Positions 41,027-49,518 of a DNA stretch of 64,000 nt are shown here, in pieces. The stretch spans positions 1-64,000 of the forward strand of contig DLZQ01000004.1 in assembly GCA_003447295.1 (NCBI GenBank), written 5' to 3'. Source of the DNA: Lachnospiraceae bacterium (lineage in GTDB: Bacteria; Bacillota; Clostridia; Lachnospirales; Lachnospiraceae). The notes below the pieces were generated by a model. It had not been told where the DNA came from, did no database searches, and worked only from the letters and a program-made list of their open reading frames with translations. The position numbers and the translations under genes were made by a program. Within the stretch, counting starts at the first letter, position 1; every line of letters begins with the position of its first letter.

Positions 41027-43549
41027 GTGACTTACAGAGAGTTTTTAGAATCAAAAATAGAACTGGCGCAGGACAGCGGATTTGTTGTGGATCCTGCAAA
41101 GATCAATAAAGCATTGAAGCCACACCAGCGGGACGCTGTGATGTGGGCACTGAAAGGCGGCAGACGGGCACTTTTTGAATCTTTCGGTCTGGGTAAGACC
41201 ATACAGGAAATTGAATTCTGCCATCAGGCAGCAGATCACTGTGGCGGTAGAGCACTGATCGTGTTGCCGCTGGGAGTGAAACAGGAGTTCACACGGGATG
41301 CCGTGGAAATTCTTGGATATGAGAAGCCAGAGTACTGCCGGACAATGGAAGAGGTGGAGCAGAGTACAAGCCAGATTGTGTTAACAAATTATGAGCGTGT
41401 CCGGGATGGCGACATCCGGCCGGAATACTTCGCAGCAACGTCACTTGATGAAGCCAGTGTTTTACGGAGCTTCGGCAGCAAGACCTATCAGACGTTTTTG
41501 GATAAATTTAAGAACGTACAGTATAAGCTGGTAGCCACGGCCACACCGTCACCGAACAAATATAAGGAGCTGATCCACTACGCCGGATATCTGGAAGTGA
41601 TGGACACCGGGCAGGCACTGACCAGATTTTTTCAACGTGACAGCACCAAGGCGAATAACCTGACACTTTACCCGAACATGGAAGATGAGTTCTGGATGTG
41701 GGTAAGCAGCTGGGCATTGTTTATTACAAAACCTTCTGATCTCAATCCGGAGTATTCCGATGAAGGCTACGATCTGCCGGAACTGGATGTGCGGTGGCAT
41801 GAACTGCCGGTACATTACGGGGATACGGCGGACAGGGATGGCCAGATGCAGTTATTCCAGGAGGCGGCGGAAGGATTGAAAGAAGCAGCTGCCGTAAAGC
41901 GTGATAGCATCGGGATGAGGGTAGCAAAGATGCAGGAGATTGTAAATGATTCCCCAGATGATCATTTTCTGCTGTGGCATGATCTGGAAAGCGAGCGCGC
42001 GGCAATTCTGAAAGCAATTCCCGGGGTGGTAGATATCTACGGATCTATGGACTACGATCTCCGGGAGCAGAGAGTGATTGATTTCTCCAATGGTAAGAGC
42101 CGGCTGTTTGCTACCAAGAAATCATTATCCGGATCCGGATGTAACTTTCAGAGGTACTGTCACCGGGAGATATTTCTGGGGATTGATTATGAGTTTAACG
42201 ATTTCATTCAGGCAATACACAGATGCTACCGGTTCCTGCAGACGGATCGTGTGGTAATTGACATCATCTACATGGAGAATGAGCGGCAGATCCGTGAAGC
42301 GCTGGAAGAGAAATGGAAGAATCATAATCACATGGTTGCAAAGATGATTGAGATCGTAAAGAGGTATGGCCTGAATTCTGCGAATAAGGCAGAGCGGCTG
42401 GAAAGGAAGATGGGCGTGGAAGGAAGCAGAGAGGAAAGAACGGTAAGAGGAAATCACTATGAAGCGGTATATGGTGACTGCGTGGAAGAAACCAGGGCAA
42501 TGGAAAGCAACAGTATTGACCTGATACATACGTCTATTCCCTTCGGCAACCACTACGAATACAGCGCCAATTATAACGACTTCGGACACAATCAGGATAC
42601 TGACAGGTTCTTTGAACAGATGGATTTTCTTACACCGGAACTGCTCCGGGTATTACGTCCCGGCAGAGTGGCAGCAATCCATGTAAAGGACCGCGTATTG
42701 TTCGGAAATGCCACTGGTACCGGAATGCCTACTATCGAACCTTTCCATGCACAGTGCATCGGTCATTACATGAAGCATGGCTTCCAGTATTTCGGAATGA
42801 TCACTGTTGTAACGGATGTGGTCCGTGAAAACAACCAGACATACCGTCTTGGATGGACAGAACAGTGCAAGGACGGATCCAAGATGGGAGTAGGGTGTCC
42901 GGAATATATCCTGCTTTTCCGCAAGCTGCCGACAGACAGATCTACGGCGTATGCGGATGATCCTGTCAAAAAATCGAAAGAAGATTACACCCGCGCCCAG
43001 TGGCAGATCGACGCACACGGATATTGGAGATCATCCGGAGACAGGCTGGTCAGCAAGGAAGAATTGGAGAATATATCCGTGGACAACCTTCAGACCGTGT
43101 ACAGGGAATACAGCCGGGAGCATATTTACAGCTATGAGGAACATGTAGAACTGGCAAAGAAGTTGGACGAAAACGGGAAACTCCCGGCTACCTTTATGGT
43201 GGTTGCGCCGGGAAGTTGGAACCAGATGGAAGTATGGGATGACATCAACCGGATGCGTACCCTTAACACAACACAGAGCCGCAGGCGGGCACAGATGCAC
43301 GTATGTCCGTTGCAACTGGATATTGTGGAGCGGATCATCAACAGATACAGTAATGAGGGCGATACGGTCTATGATCCGTTTGGCGGTCTGATGACGGTAC
43401 CCATGACTGCAGTAAAGATGCACCGGTACGGTAAAGGTTGTGAGCTGAATCCAGATTATTTCAGGGATGGTGTGGGGTACCTGCAGGCAGCGGAGAATGA
43501 GGTGGACGAGCCTACACTGTTTGATTTTATGCCGGAGGTGATGCCATGA
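41027..43549 (+). CDS. SF2 helicase fused to N4/N6-type DNA methyltransferase
   Basis: An 840-aa fusion from GTG. The N-terminal half (about 1-470) is a Snf2-like SF2 ATPase: Walker A in F53-G-L-G-K-T58, DEAS near 141 (motif II), YERVRDG, VATATPSPNKY (motif III), and QAIHRCYRFLQ (motif VI). The C-terminal half (about 480-840) is a permuted beta-class amino-methylase: motif IV T502-S-I-P-F-G, then motif I D783-P-F-G-G with ELNPDYF. Motif IV is TSIPFG in place of TSPPY/F. Such fusions may couple translocation to methylation and protect phage DNA. A four-base overlap with the C5 methylase marks one unit. Confidence 0.9.
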   Translation: MTYREFLESKIELAQDSGFVVDPAKINKALKPHQRDAVMWALKGGRRALFESFGLGKTIQEIEFCHQAADHCGGRALIVLPLGVKQEFTRDAVEILGYEKPEYCRTMEEVEQSTSQIVLTNYERVRDGDIRPEYFAATSLDEASVLRSFGSKTYQTFLDKFKNVQYKLVATATPSPNKYKELIHYAGYLEVMDTGQALTRFFQRDSTKANNLTLYPNMEDEFWMWVSSWALFITKPSDLNPEYSDEGYDLPELDVRWHELPVHYGDTADRDGQMQLFQEAAEGLKEAAAVKRDSIGMRVAKMQEIVNDSPDDHFLLWHDLESERAAILKAIPGVVDIYGSMDYDLREQRVIDFSNGKSRLFATKKSLSGSGCNFQRYCHREIFLGIDYEFNDFIQAIHRCYRFLQTDRVVIDIIYMENERQIREALEEKWKNHNHMVAKMIEIVKRYGLNSANKAERLERKMGVEGSREERTVRGNHYEAVYGDCVEETRAMESNSIDLIHTSIPFGNHYEYSANYNDFGHNQDTDRFFEQMDFLTPELLRVLRPGRVAAIHVKDRVLFGNATGTGMPTIEPFHAQCIGHYMKHGFQYFGMITVVTDVVRENNQTYRLGWTEQCKDGSKMGVGCPEYILLFRKLPTDRSTAYADDPVKKSKEDYTRAQWQIDAHGYWRSSGDRLVSKEELENISVDNLQTVYREYSREHIYSYEEHVELAKKLDENGKLPATFMVVAPGSWNQMEVWDDINRMRTLNTTQSRRRAQMHVCPLQLDIVERIINRYSNEGDTVYDPFGGLMTVPMTAVKMHRYGKGCELNPDYFRDGVGYLQAAENEVDEPTLFDFMPEVMP

Positions 43550-45249
43550 TTAACGGAGAACTGATCGTTGACAACTTTGCCGGCGGCGGGGGCGCATCCA
43601 CTGGAATAGAAATGGCAACCGGATACAGTGTGGATATTGCCATTAACCATGATCCGGAAGCTATCCGGATGCACAAGACTAATCACCCAAACACAAAGCA
43701 TTATTGTGAGGATGTGTGGCAGGTAGATCCGGTCGAAGCCTGCAATGGGCATCCGGTTGGACTTGCTTGGTTTAGCCCGGACTGCAAACACTTTAGCAAA
43801 GCCAAGGGCGGCAAACCGAAGGACAAGTTTATCCGTGGTCTTGCGTGGGTAGCCTGCAGGTGGGCGGGACTGGTACGACCAAGGGTGATCATGTTGGAAA
43901 ACGTGGAAGAGTTTAAGACATGGGGACCGCTTAATAGACGGCATCATCCGATTAAGGCAAAACAGGGTAAGACTTTTGAAAAATTTGTGCAGCAGCTTAC
44001 TGATCTTGGATACAAAGTGGAATTTCGGGAACTGATTGCTGCTGACTACGGAGCGCCAACCATGAGAAAGAGATTTTTCATGATCGCCCGGTGTGATGAC
44101 AAGCCGATTGTATGGCCAGAGCCAACACACGCACCGGCAGACAGTGAAGAGGTAAAGGCAGGATTGAAAAAACCTTATGTTGGAGCATATACGCAGTTGG
44201 ATTTTTCCTTGCCCTGTCCAAGTATCTTTGATACTTCAGAAGAAATAAAAGAAAAATACGGAATCCGGGCAGTGAGACCGCTTGCACAAAAGACGATGGA
44301 CAGGATAGCCAGAGGATTTATAAAATTCGTTTTGAATAATCCAAAGCCTTTTATCATTCAGTGTAATCATGGTGGTGAGCGTAGACCGAATGACATTAGA
44401 GAGCCAATGCCGACTATAACCGGAAAGCACGGATATGGGATTGTAGAGCCATATATGGTGCAGATCGGGCAGACTGGATTTACAAAAGACCGGAGCAAAG
44501 ATGTCCGGGAGCCGCTTACAACCATTGTGAGTAAAAATGAGCATTGCCTGATAAGTCCTACGTTGATCCAGTACCATTCGGAAACCTCAAAAGATGGAGT
44601 AAGAGGACAGACTATAGAAGACCCAATCATGACAGTTGACAGCTCAAACAGATATGGACTGGTCACATCATTCCTGCATAAGTACTATGACGGAGGATAT
44701 AAAGGTGCTGGGGAAACAGTAGAAAATCCGCTTCCGACAGTGACCGCATGGGATCATAACAGCGTTGTTACTGCGAATCTCATCCAGATGAACAATCATT
44801 GTGACGGAAAAGATATCAGACAGCCATTACCTACAATCACAGCCGGCGACGGGCACTTCGGAGAGGTTAGAGCCTTTTTGATTAAATATTATGGGGATGC
44901 TACCGGTCAGGACATTGAGCAACCGCTTGATACGGTTACGACCAAAGACAGATTTGGGTTGGTGACAATTGAGGGCGTGGATTATCAGATTGTGGATATC
45001 GGGCTTCGGATGCTGGAGCCGCGGGAACTGTACGGATGCCAGGGATTTCCGGACGATTACATAATTGACCATGATTACACCGGAAAGACCTACCCGCGCA
45101 GCGAACAGGTCCGCCGATGTGGCAATGCGGTATGTCCACCGATTCCCGCGGCACTGGTGAGGGCAAATCTGCCGGAGCTGTGTGTTGCGGACAGAACACC
45201 TAACATGGTGATTAAAACAGAGCAGACCGGGCAACTCCGGTTTGCGTAG
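43546..45249 (+). CDS. C5-cytosine DNA methyltransferase with repeat insertion
   Basis: A 567-aa methylase of phage type. Motif I is DNFAGGGGASTG (about 9-20), motif IV carries the catalytic Cys80 in WFSPDCKHFS, motif VI is E118-N-V, and motifs IX/X end the protein (RMLEPRELYGCQGFPDDYII, GNAVCPPIPAALV). Between about 280 and 475, where the target recognition domain should be, there are about six tandem units of roughly 33 residues, each with a (I/V)-x-x-P-(L/M)-x-T-(I/V) core. Typical C5 methylases are about 330-420 aa, so this accounts for the extra length. Confidence 0.93.
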   Translation: MINGELIVDNFAGGGGASTGIEMATGYSVDIAINHDPEAIRMHKTNHPNTKHYCEDVWQVDPVEACNGHPVGLAWFSPDCKHFSKAKGGKPKDKFIRGLAWVACRWAGLVRPRVIMLENVEEFKTWGPLNRRHHPIKAKQGKTFEKFVQQLTDLGYKVEFRELIAADYGAPTMRKRFFMIARCDDKPIVWPEPTHAPADSEEVKAGLKKPYVGAYTQLDFSLPCPSIFDTSEEIKEKYGIRAVRPLAQKTMDRIARGFIKFVLNNPKPFIIQCNHGGERRPNDIREPMPTITGKHGYGIVEPYMVQIGQTGFTKDRSKDVREPLTTIVSKNEHCLISPTLIQYHSETSKDGVRGQTIEDPIMTVDSSNRYGLVTSFLHKYYDGGYKGAGETVENPLPTVTAWDHNSVVTANLIQMNNHCDGKDIRQPLPTITAGDGHFGEVRAFLIKYYGDATGQDIEQPLDTVTTKDRFGLVTIEGVDYQIVDIGLRMLEPRELYGCQGFPDDYIIDHDYTGKTYPRSEQVRRCGNAVCPPIPAALVRANLPELCVADRTPNMVIKTEQTGQLRFA

Positions 45250-45257
45250 GAGGATAT

Positions 45258-45857
45258 ATGGGAAAGAGACATTTAACACCGGCAGAGATCAAAGAGCAGT
45301 GCAAGCGGATTGCCCGGGAAAGCCGTATGGCCGACCGGACACCGTGGACAGCAATGGGAATCATCTGCAGCTATGTGATCATGCGCCGGGAGGGATTCAA
45401 GGGGCAGCGGATCTCCCGACTGGCGAACAAGGTTAATGAAATGGAAGCGGACTGGTCCGCGGGCAAGGTTGATCTGAAAGAGATTAGCCAGCGGCTGATG
45501 GATAAGGCTGGATGGTCCATTGAGTATAAAGCCTATACCGAGGATGACATCACCGCCCGGAAGGGATCCTATCAGTACTGGCTGGATCAGAAGCAGATTG
45601 CACCGCAGAATACCATCAATGAGCAGGCTACAAGGTATATGCTGTTTTTCTTCACGGCGCTGATGGACGAATATGGATTCGGCAAAGACCGGCTCACTCG
45701 CGTTGAAGAGTATATGAATGAACTTTTGATGTCATATCAGCAGGACAAGACCACCGTCAGGGAGTGGTCCCGTGCATTACTCACGGAAGCTGGGGTGGTC
45801 ATGGAACCGCCGGTGGATCCGCTGACGCAGACTGCAGGAAGCATCATGACCGGCTGA
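45258..45857 (+). CDS. Hypothetical phage protein, 199 aa
   Basis: ATG after TAGGAGGATAT, eight bases beyond the C5 methylase stop. Mostly helical, basic N-terminus (MGKRHLTPAEIKEQCKRIAR), then TPWTAMGIICSYVIMRREGF. It is frequent next to phage C5 methylases, suggesting a partner role, but I know no function. Confidence 0.7.
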   Translation: MGKRHLTPAEIKEQCKRIARESRMADRTPWTAMGIICSYVIMRREGFKGQRISRLANKVNEMEADWSAGKVDLKEISQRLMDKAGWSIEYKAYTEDDITARKGSYQYWLDQKQIAPQNTINEQATRYMLFFFTALMDEYGFGKDRLTRVEEYMNELLMSYQQDKTTVREWSRALLTEAGVVMEPPVDPLTQTAGSIMTG

Positions 45858-46049
45858 TTTGAAATCATGGGAAGGAAGTGAAAACAGCAATTCAAAAGTG
45901 AAAAATTTAATTAAAAATTTGAGTTTCCATTTGAGTTCCACTCAATAACTCAAAAGCAAGTTAAAATCCCCCGGTAATACGGGGGAGAAATCAAACTACT
46001 GAGGAAAATTCGGTAGTTGGGCAATTAAAGAAAGAGAGGATAATAATAT
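45858..46049. other. Noncoding gap with CCCCCG hairpin
   Basis: AT-rich stretch with GAGTT/CTCAA repeats and a stem CCCCCG...CGGGGG near 45968-45985 but no T run, so possibly a weak attenuator or RNA-stability hairpin. Confidence 0.4.
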
Positions 46050-46610
46050 ATGAATATTGATCGTGAAAAATTAAAAATGGGAATTTGGTACGAGGATAAA
46101 AACGGAAAGATGATCAAAAAAACAGATGATTATAGCTGTGATATACCGGAAGGTGTGGTTACATACCATTCATGCTTCCCTTTAGAGGTTACGGAAAAAA
46201 TATATAAGGTGCATGATAAGAATGAAAAATCAAGCTGTAAGCATAAACGAAAATGGTGGGAAAAAGACAACGGCCTAATAAAGGGGTATAAAGGACATAC
46301 ATGTGCTGCGTGTGGATGTAGTCAGTTAAGAAAGTGGTGGCAACCCTGGGGTAGAAAATGGGATTATGGTACGGAAACCACTCTATTACTTGAACATCAT
46401 ACAGGCATTGGCGGTGGAAATCAAGATCTTATACTTGCAATGGTAAATAGTGGAGATTACACGTTGAAAGAAGCCATTGCTGTTTTAGCATCTGCTTGTG
46501 AAAGGTGCCTAAATGTACTTGCTTATAAATATTTGAACGGTGCTGATGGATATGCGGAACATTCGGAAGAGTGGAAAAAGTGTAATACAGTATGCGACTT
46601 TTGTAAGTAA
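46050..46610 (+). CDS. Hypothetical protein with zinc-binding Cys, 186 aa
   Basis: N-terminal 60 residues are polar, then CKHKRKWWEKDN and HTCAACGCSQLRKWWQPWGR, which could bind zinc; NTVCDFCK ends the protein. Start after AGAGAGGATAATAATAT. AT-rich compared with the methylase genes. Not recognised. Confidence 0.65.
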   Translation: MNIDREKLKMGIWYEDKNGKMIKKTDDYSCDIPEGVVTYHSCFPLEVTEKIYKVHDKNEKSSCKHKRKWWEKDNGLIKGYKGHTCAACGCSQLRKWWQPWGRKWDYGTETTLLLEHHTGIGGGNQDLILAMVNSGDYTLKEAIAVLASACERCLNVLAYKYLNGADGYAEHSEEWKKCNTVCDFCK

Positions 46611-46639
46611 CTTAGGATTTAGAAAAGGAGTGAACATAG

Positions 46640-46819
46640 ATGGATAATAAACAAAATACTTGTTGCCATTGCAAACATTCAGAAGGAATAGAGGGGAGAA
46701 ATGCAATGCTCGGTTGCAATATTGATAAGAAATTACACGATATGGATGATAAATGTAAGTGTTTTGAAGCGTGTTATAAGTTTGATTTAAAAACAAGATT
46801 ACCAGTAAGAAGTAAATAA
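46640..46819 (+). CDS. Cys-rich small phage protein, 59 aa
   Basis: MDNKQNTCCHCKHSEGIEGR, then CNIDKKLHDMDDKCKCFEAC. Six or more Cys, likely a metal-binding knuckle. GAAAAGGAGTG precedes the ATG. Unknown. Confidence 0.65.
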   Translation: MDNKQNTCCHCKHSEGIEGRNAMLGCNIDKKLHDMDDKCKCFEACYKFDLKTRLPVRSK

Positions 46820-46854
46820 CTAAACTGAAATTTAGTGAAGAAAGGAAAAATCAT

Positions 46855-47088
46855 ATGGCTAAAGCAGTATTAGTGATGGATATGCCGAAATCGTGTTTTG
46901 ATTGCAACTTATGCCATATTAACGGTAGTGATGGAGAAGACAATTGCCAAGCATTTGAAGTGGCAAGACAGGTTAATTCAGAAACATATGAAAAGCCAGA
47001 TTGGTGTCCGCTCCGAGAATTGCCGGAGTATAAGCGCACGGTTGGTAAAGAAAGTGAGAATGATAAGTTGCTCATGAATATGGGTTGA
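46855..47088 (+). CDS. Cys-rich small phage protein, 77 aa
   Basis: MAKAVLVMDMPKSCFDCNLC followed by DWCPLRELPEYKRT: a family often seen in Firmicutes prophages. Four Cys, probably metal-bound. GAAAGGAAAAATCAT precedes. Unknown role. Confidence 0.75.
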   Translation: MAKAVLVMDMPKSCFDCNLCHINGSDGEDNCQAFEVARQVNSETYEKPDWCPLRELPEYKRTVGKESENDKLLMNMG

Positions 47089-47230
47089 AACGCTTGTCTG
47101 GATGCGATAGATCTCAGATAAAACAAAATGTCCTGCACCGGGACGAATCCACGAATACAGAACATTTGTTCTCTTCAAACAAATAATACCATGACTGACA
47201 ATATCTGTCAATGGTCTGTTACATAAAAAC

Positions 47231-47267
47231 AGCGGTACACCCACCGACCAAAGTAGATTGTACCGCT
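47231..47267. other. Hairpin in the gap before the second recombinase
   Basis: AGCGGTACA (47231-47239) pairs with TGTACCGCT (47259-47267). No T run; the 230-base gap (47089-47333) has no gene. Confidence 0.45.
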
Positions 47268-47333
47268 CTCACGCTTGGGAGTATTATACCACACCAGTGA
47301 TCCCCAGGCAAGAAATTTGTGGAGGGTTACGGA

Positions 47334-48356
47334 ATGGACATTAAGGAACAGGTTAAAAACAATATCATGCTGAAAATGCGTTACCATCTGGATAGCCAGG
47401 AGCTGGATTTACTCGGTGTAGTCCTCACCGATGAACTGACTAAGGTAGAGGTGGATGCGCCGGAGACAGAGCTTGCTACCGTGGATGACACTAATGAGTA
47501 TATTATGGATCTCTTTATGCTCAAAAAGGCGCCAAAGCTGTCAGACAAGACTGTCAGGCAGTATACGGATGCGGTGCGGCGGCTGACGGATTACTGTCAA
47601 AAGCCGCTTACTCGGATCACCAGTATGGATGTGGATGGGTGGCTTAATAGCATTAAAGGGTGCAATAGCAATACTTCACTAAATAATCAGCGGCGGCACC
47701 TCAGCGCATTTTTTACATGGATGAGAAAATCTAAGATAGTTACGGAAAACCCCGTGGAGAGTGTGGAAATTTACCCGGAGATTCAGAAGCCGGTAGATCA
47801 CATGGAAGCGCAGGAGTACGAAGAACTTAAGACAGGCTGCATTCGCAAGCGCGACCGCGCTATGATGGAACTGCTGCGGAGCACGGCTATCCGTGTAGGT
47901 GAAGCGGAAAGACTTAATGTGAATGACATAGACTGGCGTGCTGGATCCGTGTCAGTGTATGGTCAAAAGACCCGCACCTATCGGACCGTATACCTTGATG
48001 ATATTGCCTTAAAATATCTCGGGGAGTATATCCAAGAGCGCGGCTGCAGTATCAACAGCCGGGATCCATTATTTGTAGCGACCCGGTGCGTCCACGGAAA
48101 GTATAACCGCCTATCTGATTCCGGGATCCGTAGTGCACTTAAGAGCATCGCAAGCAGAGCGGAGGTTGAACGCCGGGTATATCCCCATCTCTTCAGGAAG
48201 ACCACGGCCACCAATATTTGTAAGCGTGGCGGTACTATATGGGATGCCGGACATTATCTGGGACACAAGGACCGGAGCACGGCTGGGCAGCATTATGTTG
48301 CAGAGGATCAGGAGTGCATGAGATCTATTTTTAGGTTGAGAGTGGCGATGATATAA
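47334..48356 (+). CDS. Second tyrosine recombinase (XerC/D-like)
   Basis: A 340-aa protein, ATG 47334 after GGAGGG. Catalytic residues: Arg in LLRSTAIRVGEAERL, Lys in VYGQKTRTYR, H-x-x-R in PHLFRKTTAT, His in YLGHKDRSTAGQHY with Tyr at the end. It lacks the arm-binding extension of the integrase at 28.4 kb. It sits between early and late genes. Options: a Xer-like resolvase of phage multimers, a DNA inversion enzyme, or a regulator using the recombinase fold. Confidence 0.92.
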   Translation: MDIKEQVKNNIMLKMRYHLDSQELDLLGVVLTDELTKVEVDAPETELATVDDTNEYIMDLFMLKKAPKLSDKTVRQYTDAVRRLTDYCQKPLTRITSMDVDGWLNSIKGCNSNTSLNNQRRHLSAFFTWMRKSKIVTENPVESVEIYPEIQKPVDHMEAQEYEELKTGCIRKRDRAMMELLRSTAIRVGEAERLNVNDIDWRAGSVSVYGQKTRTYRTVYLDDIALKYLGEYIQERGCSINSRDPLFVATRCVHGKYNRLSDSGIRSALKSIASRAEVERRVYPHLFRKTTATNICKRGGTIWDAGHYLGHKDRSTAGQHYVAEDQECMRSIFRLRVAMI

Positions 48357-48360
48357 AAAT

Positions 48361-48389
48361 TTGAAAGATATATATAAATGTGATATAAT
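48361..48389 (+). promoter_or_regulatory. Promoter of the HEPN moron
   Basis: TTGAAA (48361-48366), 17-bp spacer, TATAAT (48384-48389), starting five bases after the recombinase stop. Confidence 0.85.
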
Positions 48390-48412
48390 ATTTCAAAAGG
48401 GGGGAATACCAA

Positions 48413-49060
48413 ATGCCAACAAAAGCATATGGGAAATTTCTTAAAAATTTAGAAACAGTTAATAGACTAGATCAGACATATGATGAGGTTCGGATCAGTA
48501 GAAATAAAAAAGGGAAAGCTGCCTATGATCATATAACGAGAAGTGCAATTATTTTTTTAGCATCTGCATTTGAAGTCTACATAGAAGACGTGACGAAAGA
48601 ATGTTGTAGCCAACATATAGCACTTGCTGGAGAAGCTAGACGCCTACCACATGATGTCAAATCAACAATAAATAAACATATAAGAGAAAAAAACATTGCT
48701 TCACCCACAGATCTTTGTGATGCAGGATGGAAAGAGGTTTATAGAACCCTGGTGAATAAAGAGACAGAGCGATTAAATACTCCTAAGCAAAAACAAATCA
48801 CAGATCTATTTGGTACAATGATTGGTATTCGAAGCACTGACATATGCAACTTGCAGGGAATAGATAAATTAGATGAAGTTATTACTTTTAGAGGAGCAAT
48901 AGCACATCGCGTAAAGACAAATGAATATGTAAAAATAGAGAGAGTTCGTGCAGACGTGGATACGATAAAAAAACTTGTTGTTGAAATAGATAAAATGATT
49001 CTTGATTATTTCAAAAATTGTTATCCAGAGGTTCGAGTACCTTGGAATAATACATATTAG
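48413..49060 (+). CDS. HEPN-superfamily protein (RiboL-PSP-HEPN-like), candidate RNase
   Basis: A 215-aa helical protein, AAAAGGGGGGAAT before ATG. The N-terminal part (SAIIFLASAFEVYIEDVTKE) and the C-terminal R160-G-A-I-A-H165 form the HEPN layout, the latter being the Rx4H active-site motif of HEPN RNases. Such proteins act in abortive infection, toxin-antitoxin and RNA-repair systems. It has its own promoter and a perfect terminator, is more AT-rich than its neighbours and sits between phage modules: a moron. No partner antitoxin is adjacent. Confidence 0.8.
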   Translation: MPTKAYGKFLKNLETVNRLDQTYDEVRISRNKKGKAAYDHITRSAIIFLASAFEVYIEDVTKECCSQHIALAGEARRLPHDVKSTINKHIREKNIASPTDLCDAGWKEVYRTLVNKETERLNTPKQKQITDLFGTMIGIRSTDICNLQGIDKLDEVITFRGAIAHRVKTNEYVKIERVRADVDTIKKLVVEIDKMILDYFKNCYPEVRVPWNNTY

Positions 49061-49076
49061 GAATAAACAGAGCCCA

Positions 49077-49118
49077 AGAGCCGATACATGGAGAAATCCA
49101 TGTATCGGCTCTTTTTTT
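49077..49118 (+). terminator. Strong terminator of the HEPN moron
   Basis: A perfect 16-bp stem (49077-49092 with 49097-49112) capped by a GAAA tetraloop and followed by seven Ts. Confidence 0.97.
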
Positions 49119-49197
49119 ATATTCCCAGGTTAGAAAACCACAATCTCTCTTTGATACAGTGTAGGTATGAAATTAAACAGGACAGGAGGGAAGCTGG

Positions 49198-49458
49198 GTG
49201 AACATAAACAATTATAACATGGATACGGATGTACTCAGGGTATGCAGATATGTTGATGATGTCATTGCGGAGCGCCTGGCAGAATCCATCCTGCAGGGAA
49301 CCAGTTACGATATGTTGGAAGCCCATTACGGGATCATGCCGATCAGCCGGAACTGTTTTTACAGGAGACGGCGGCAGGCACAGGAGATCCTCCGGCGAAA
49401 GAACGGGAGAATTGAGGAAGAACCGAATGGGCAGATGAAGATGGTGTTTCCCTTGTAA
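49198..49458 (+). CDS. Small basic protein, candidate late-gene activator
   Basis: An 86-aa protein from GTG after AGGAGGGAAG. It begins MNINNYNMDTDVLRVCRYVD and has a helix-rich middle with YDMLEAHYGIMPISRNCFYR, RRRQAQEILRRKNG, compatible with DNA binding. Its stop lies one base before the late-promoter-like element at 49460, the place where ArpU/RinA-type late regulators are found in Firmicutes phages. Function inferred only from this position and composition. Confidence 0.6.
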   Translation: MNINNYNMDTDVLRVCRYVDDVIAERLAESILQGTSYDMLEAHYGIMPISRNCFYRRRRQAQEILRRKNGRIEEEPNGQMKMVFPL

Positions 49459-49459
49459 T

Positions 49460-49499
49460 TTGGTACAAATAGTGAAGAAACCTATTTTATAATTATAGT
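49460..49499 (+). promoter_or_regulatory. Late-promoter-like element, copy 1
   Basis: TTGGTACAAA (49460-49469), 18 bases, TATAATTATAGT (49488-49499). It matches the copy at 56927-56966 in both boxes and in spacing. Drives the DUF4417-to-minor-capsid part of the late region. Confidence 0.7.
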
Positions 49500-49518
49500 A
49501 TGAGGAAAGGAATGGGAA

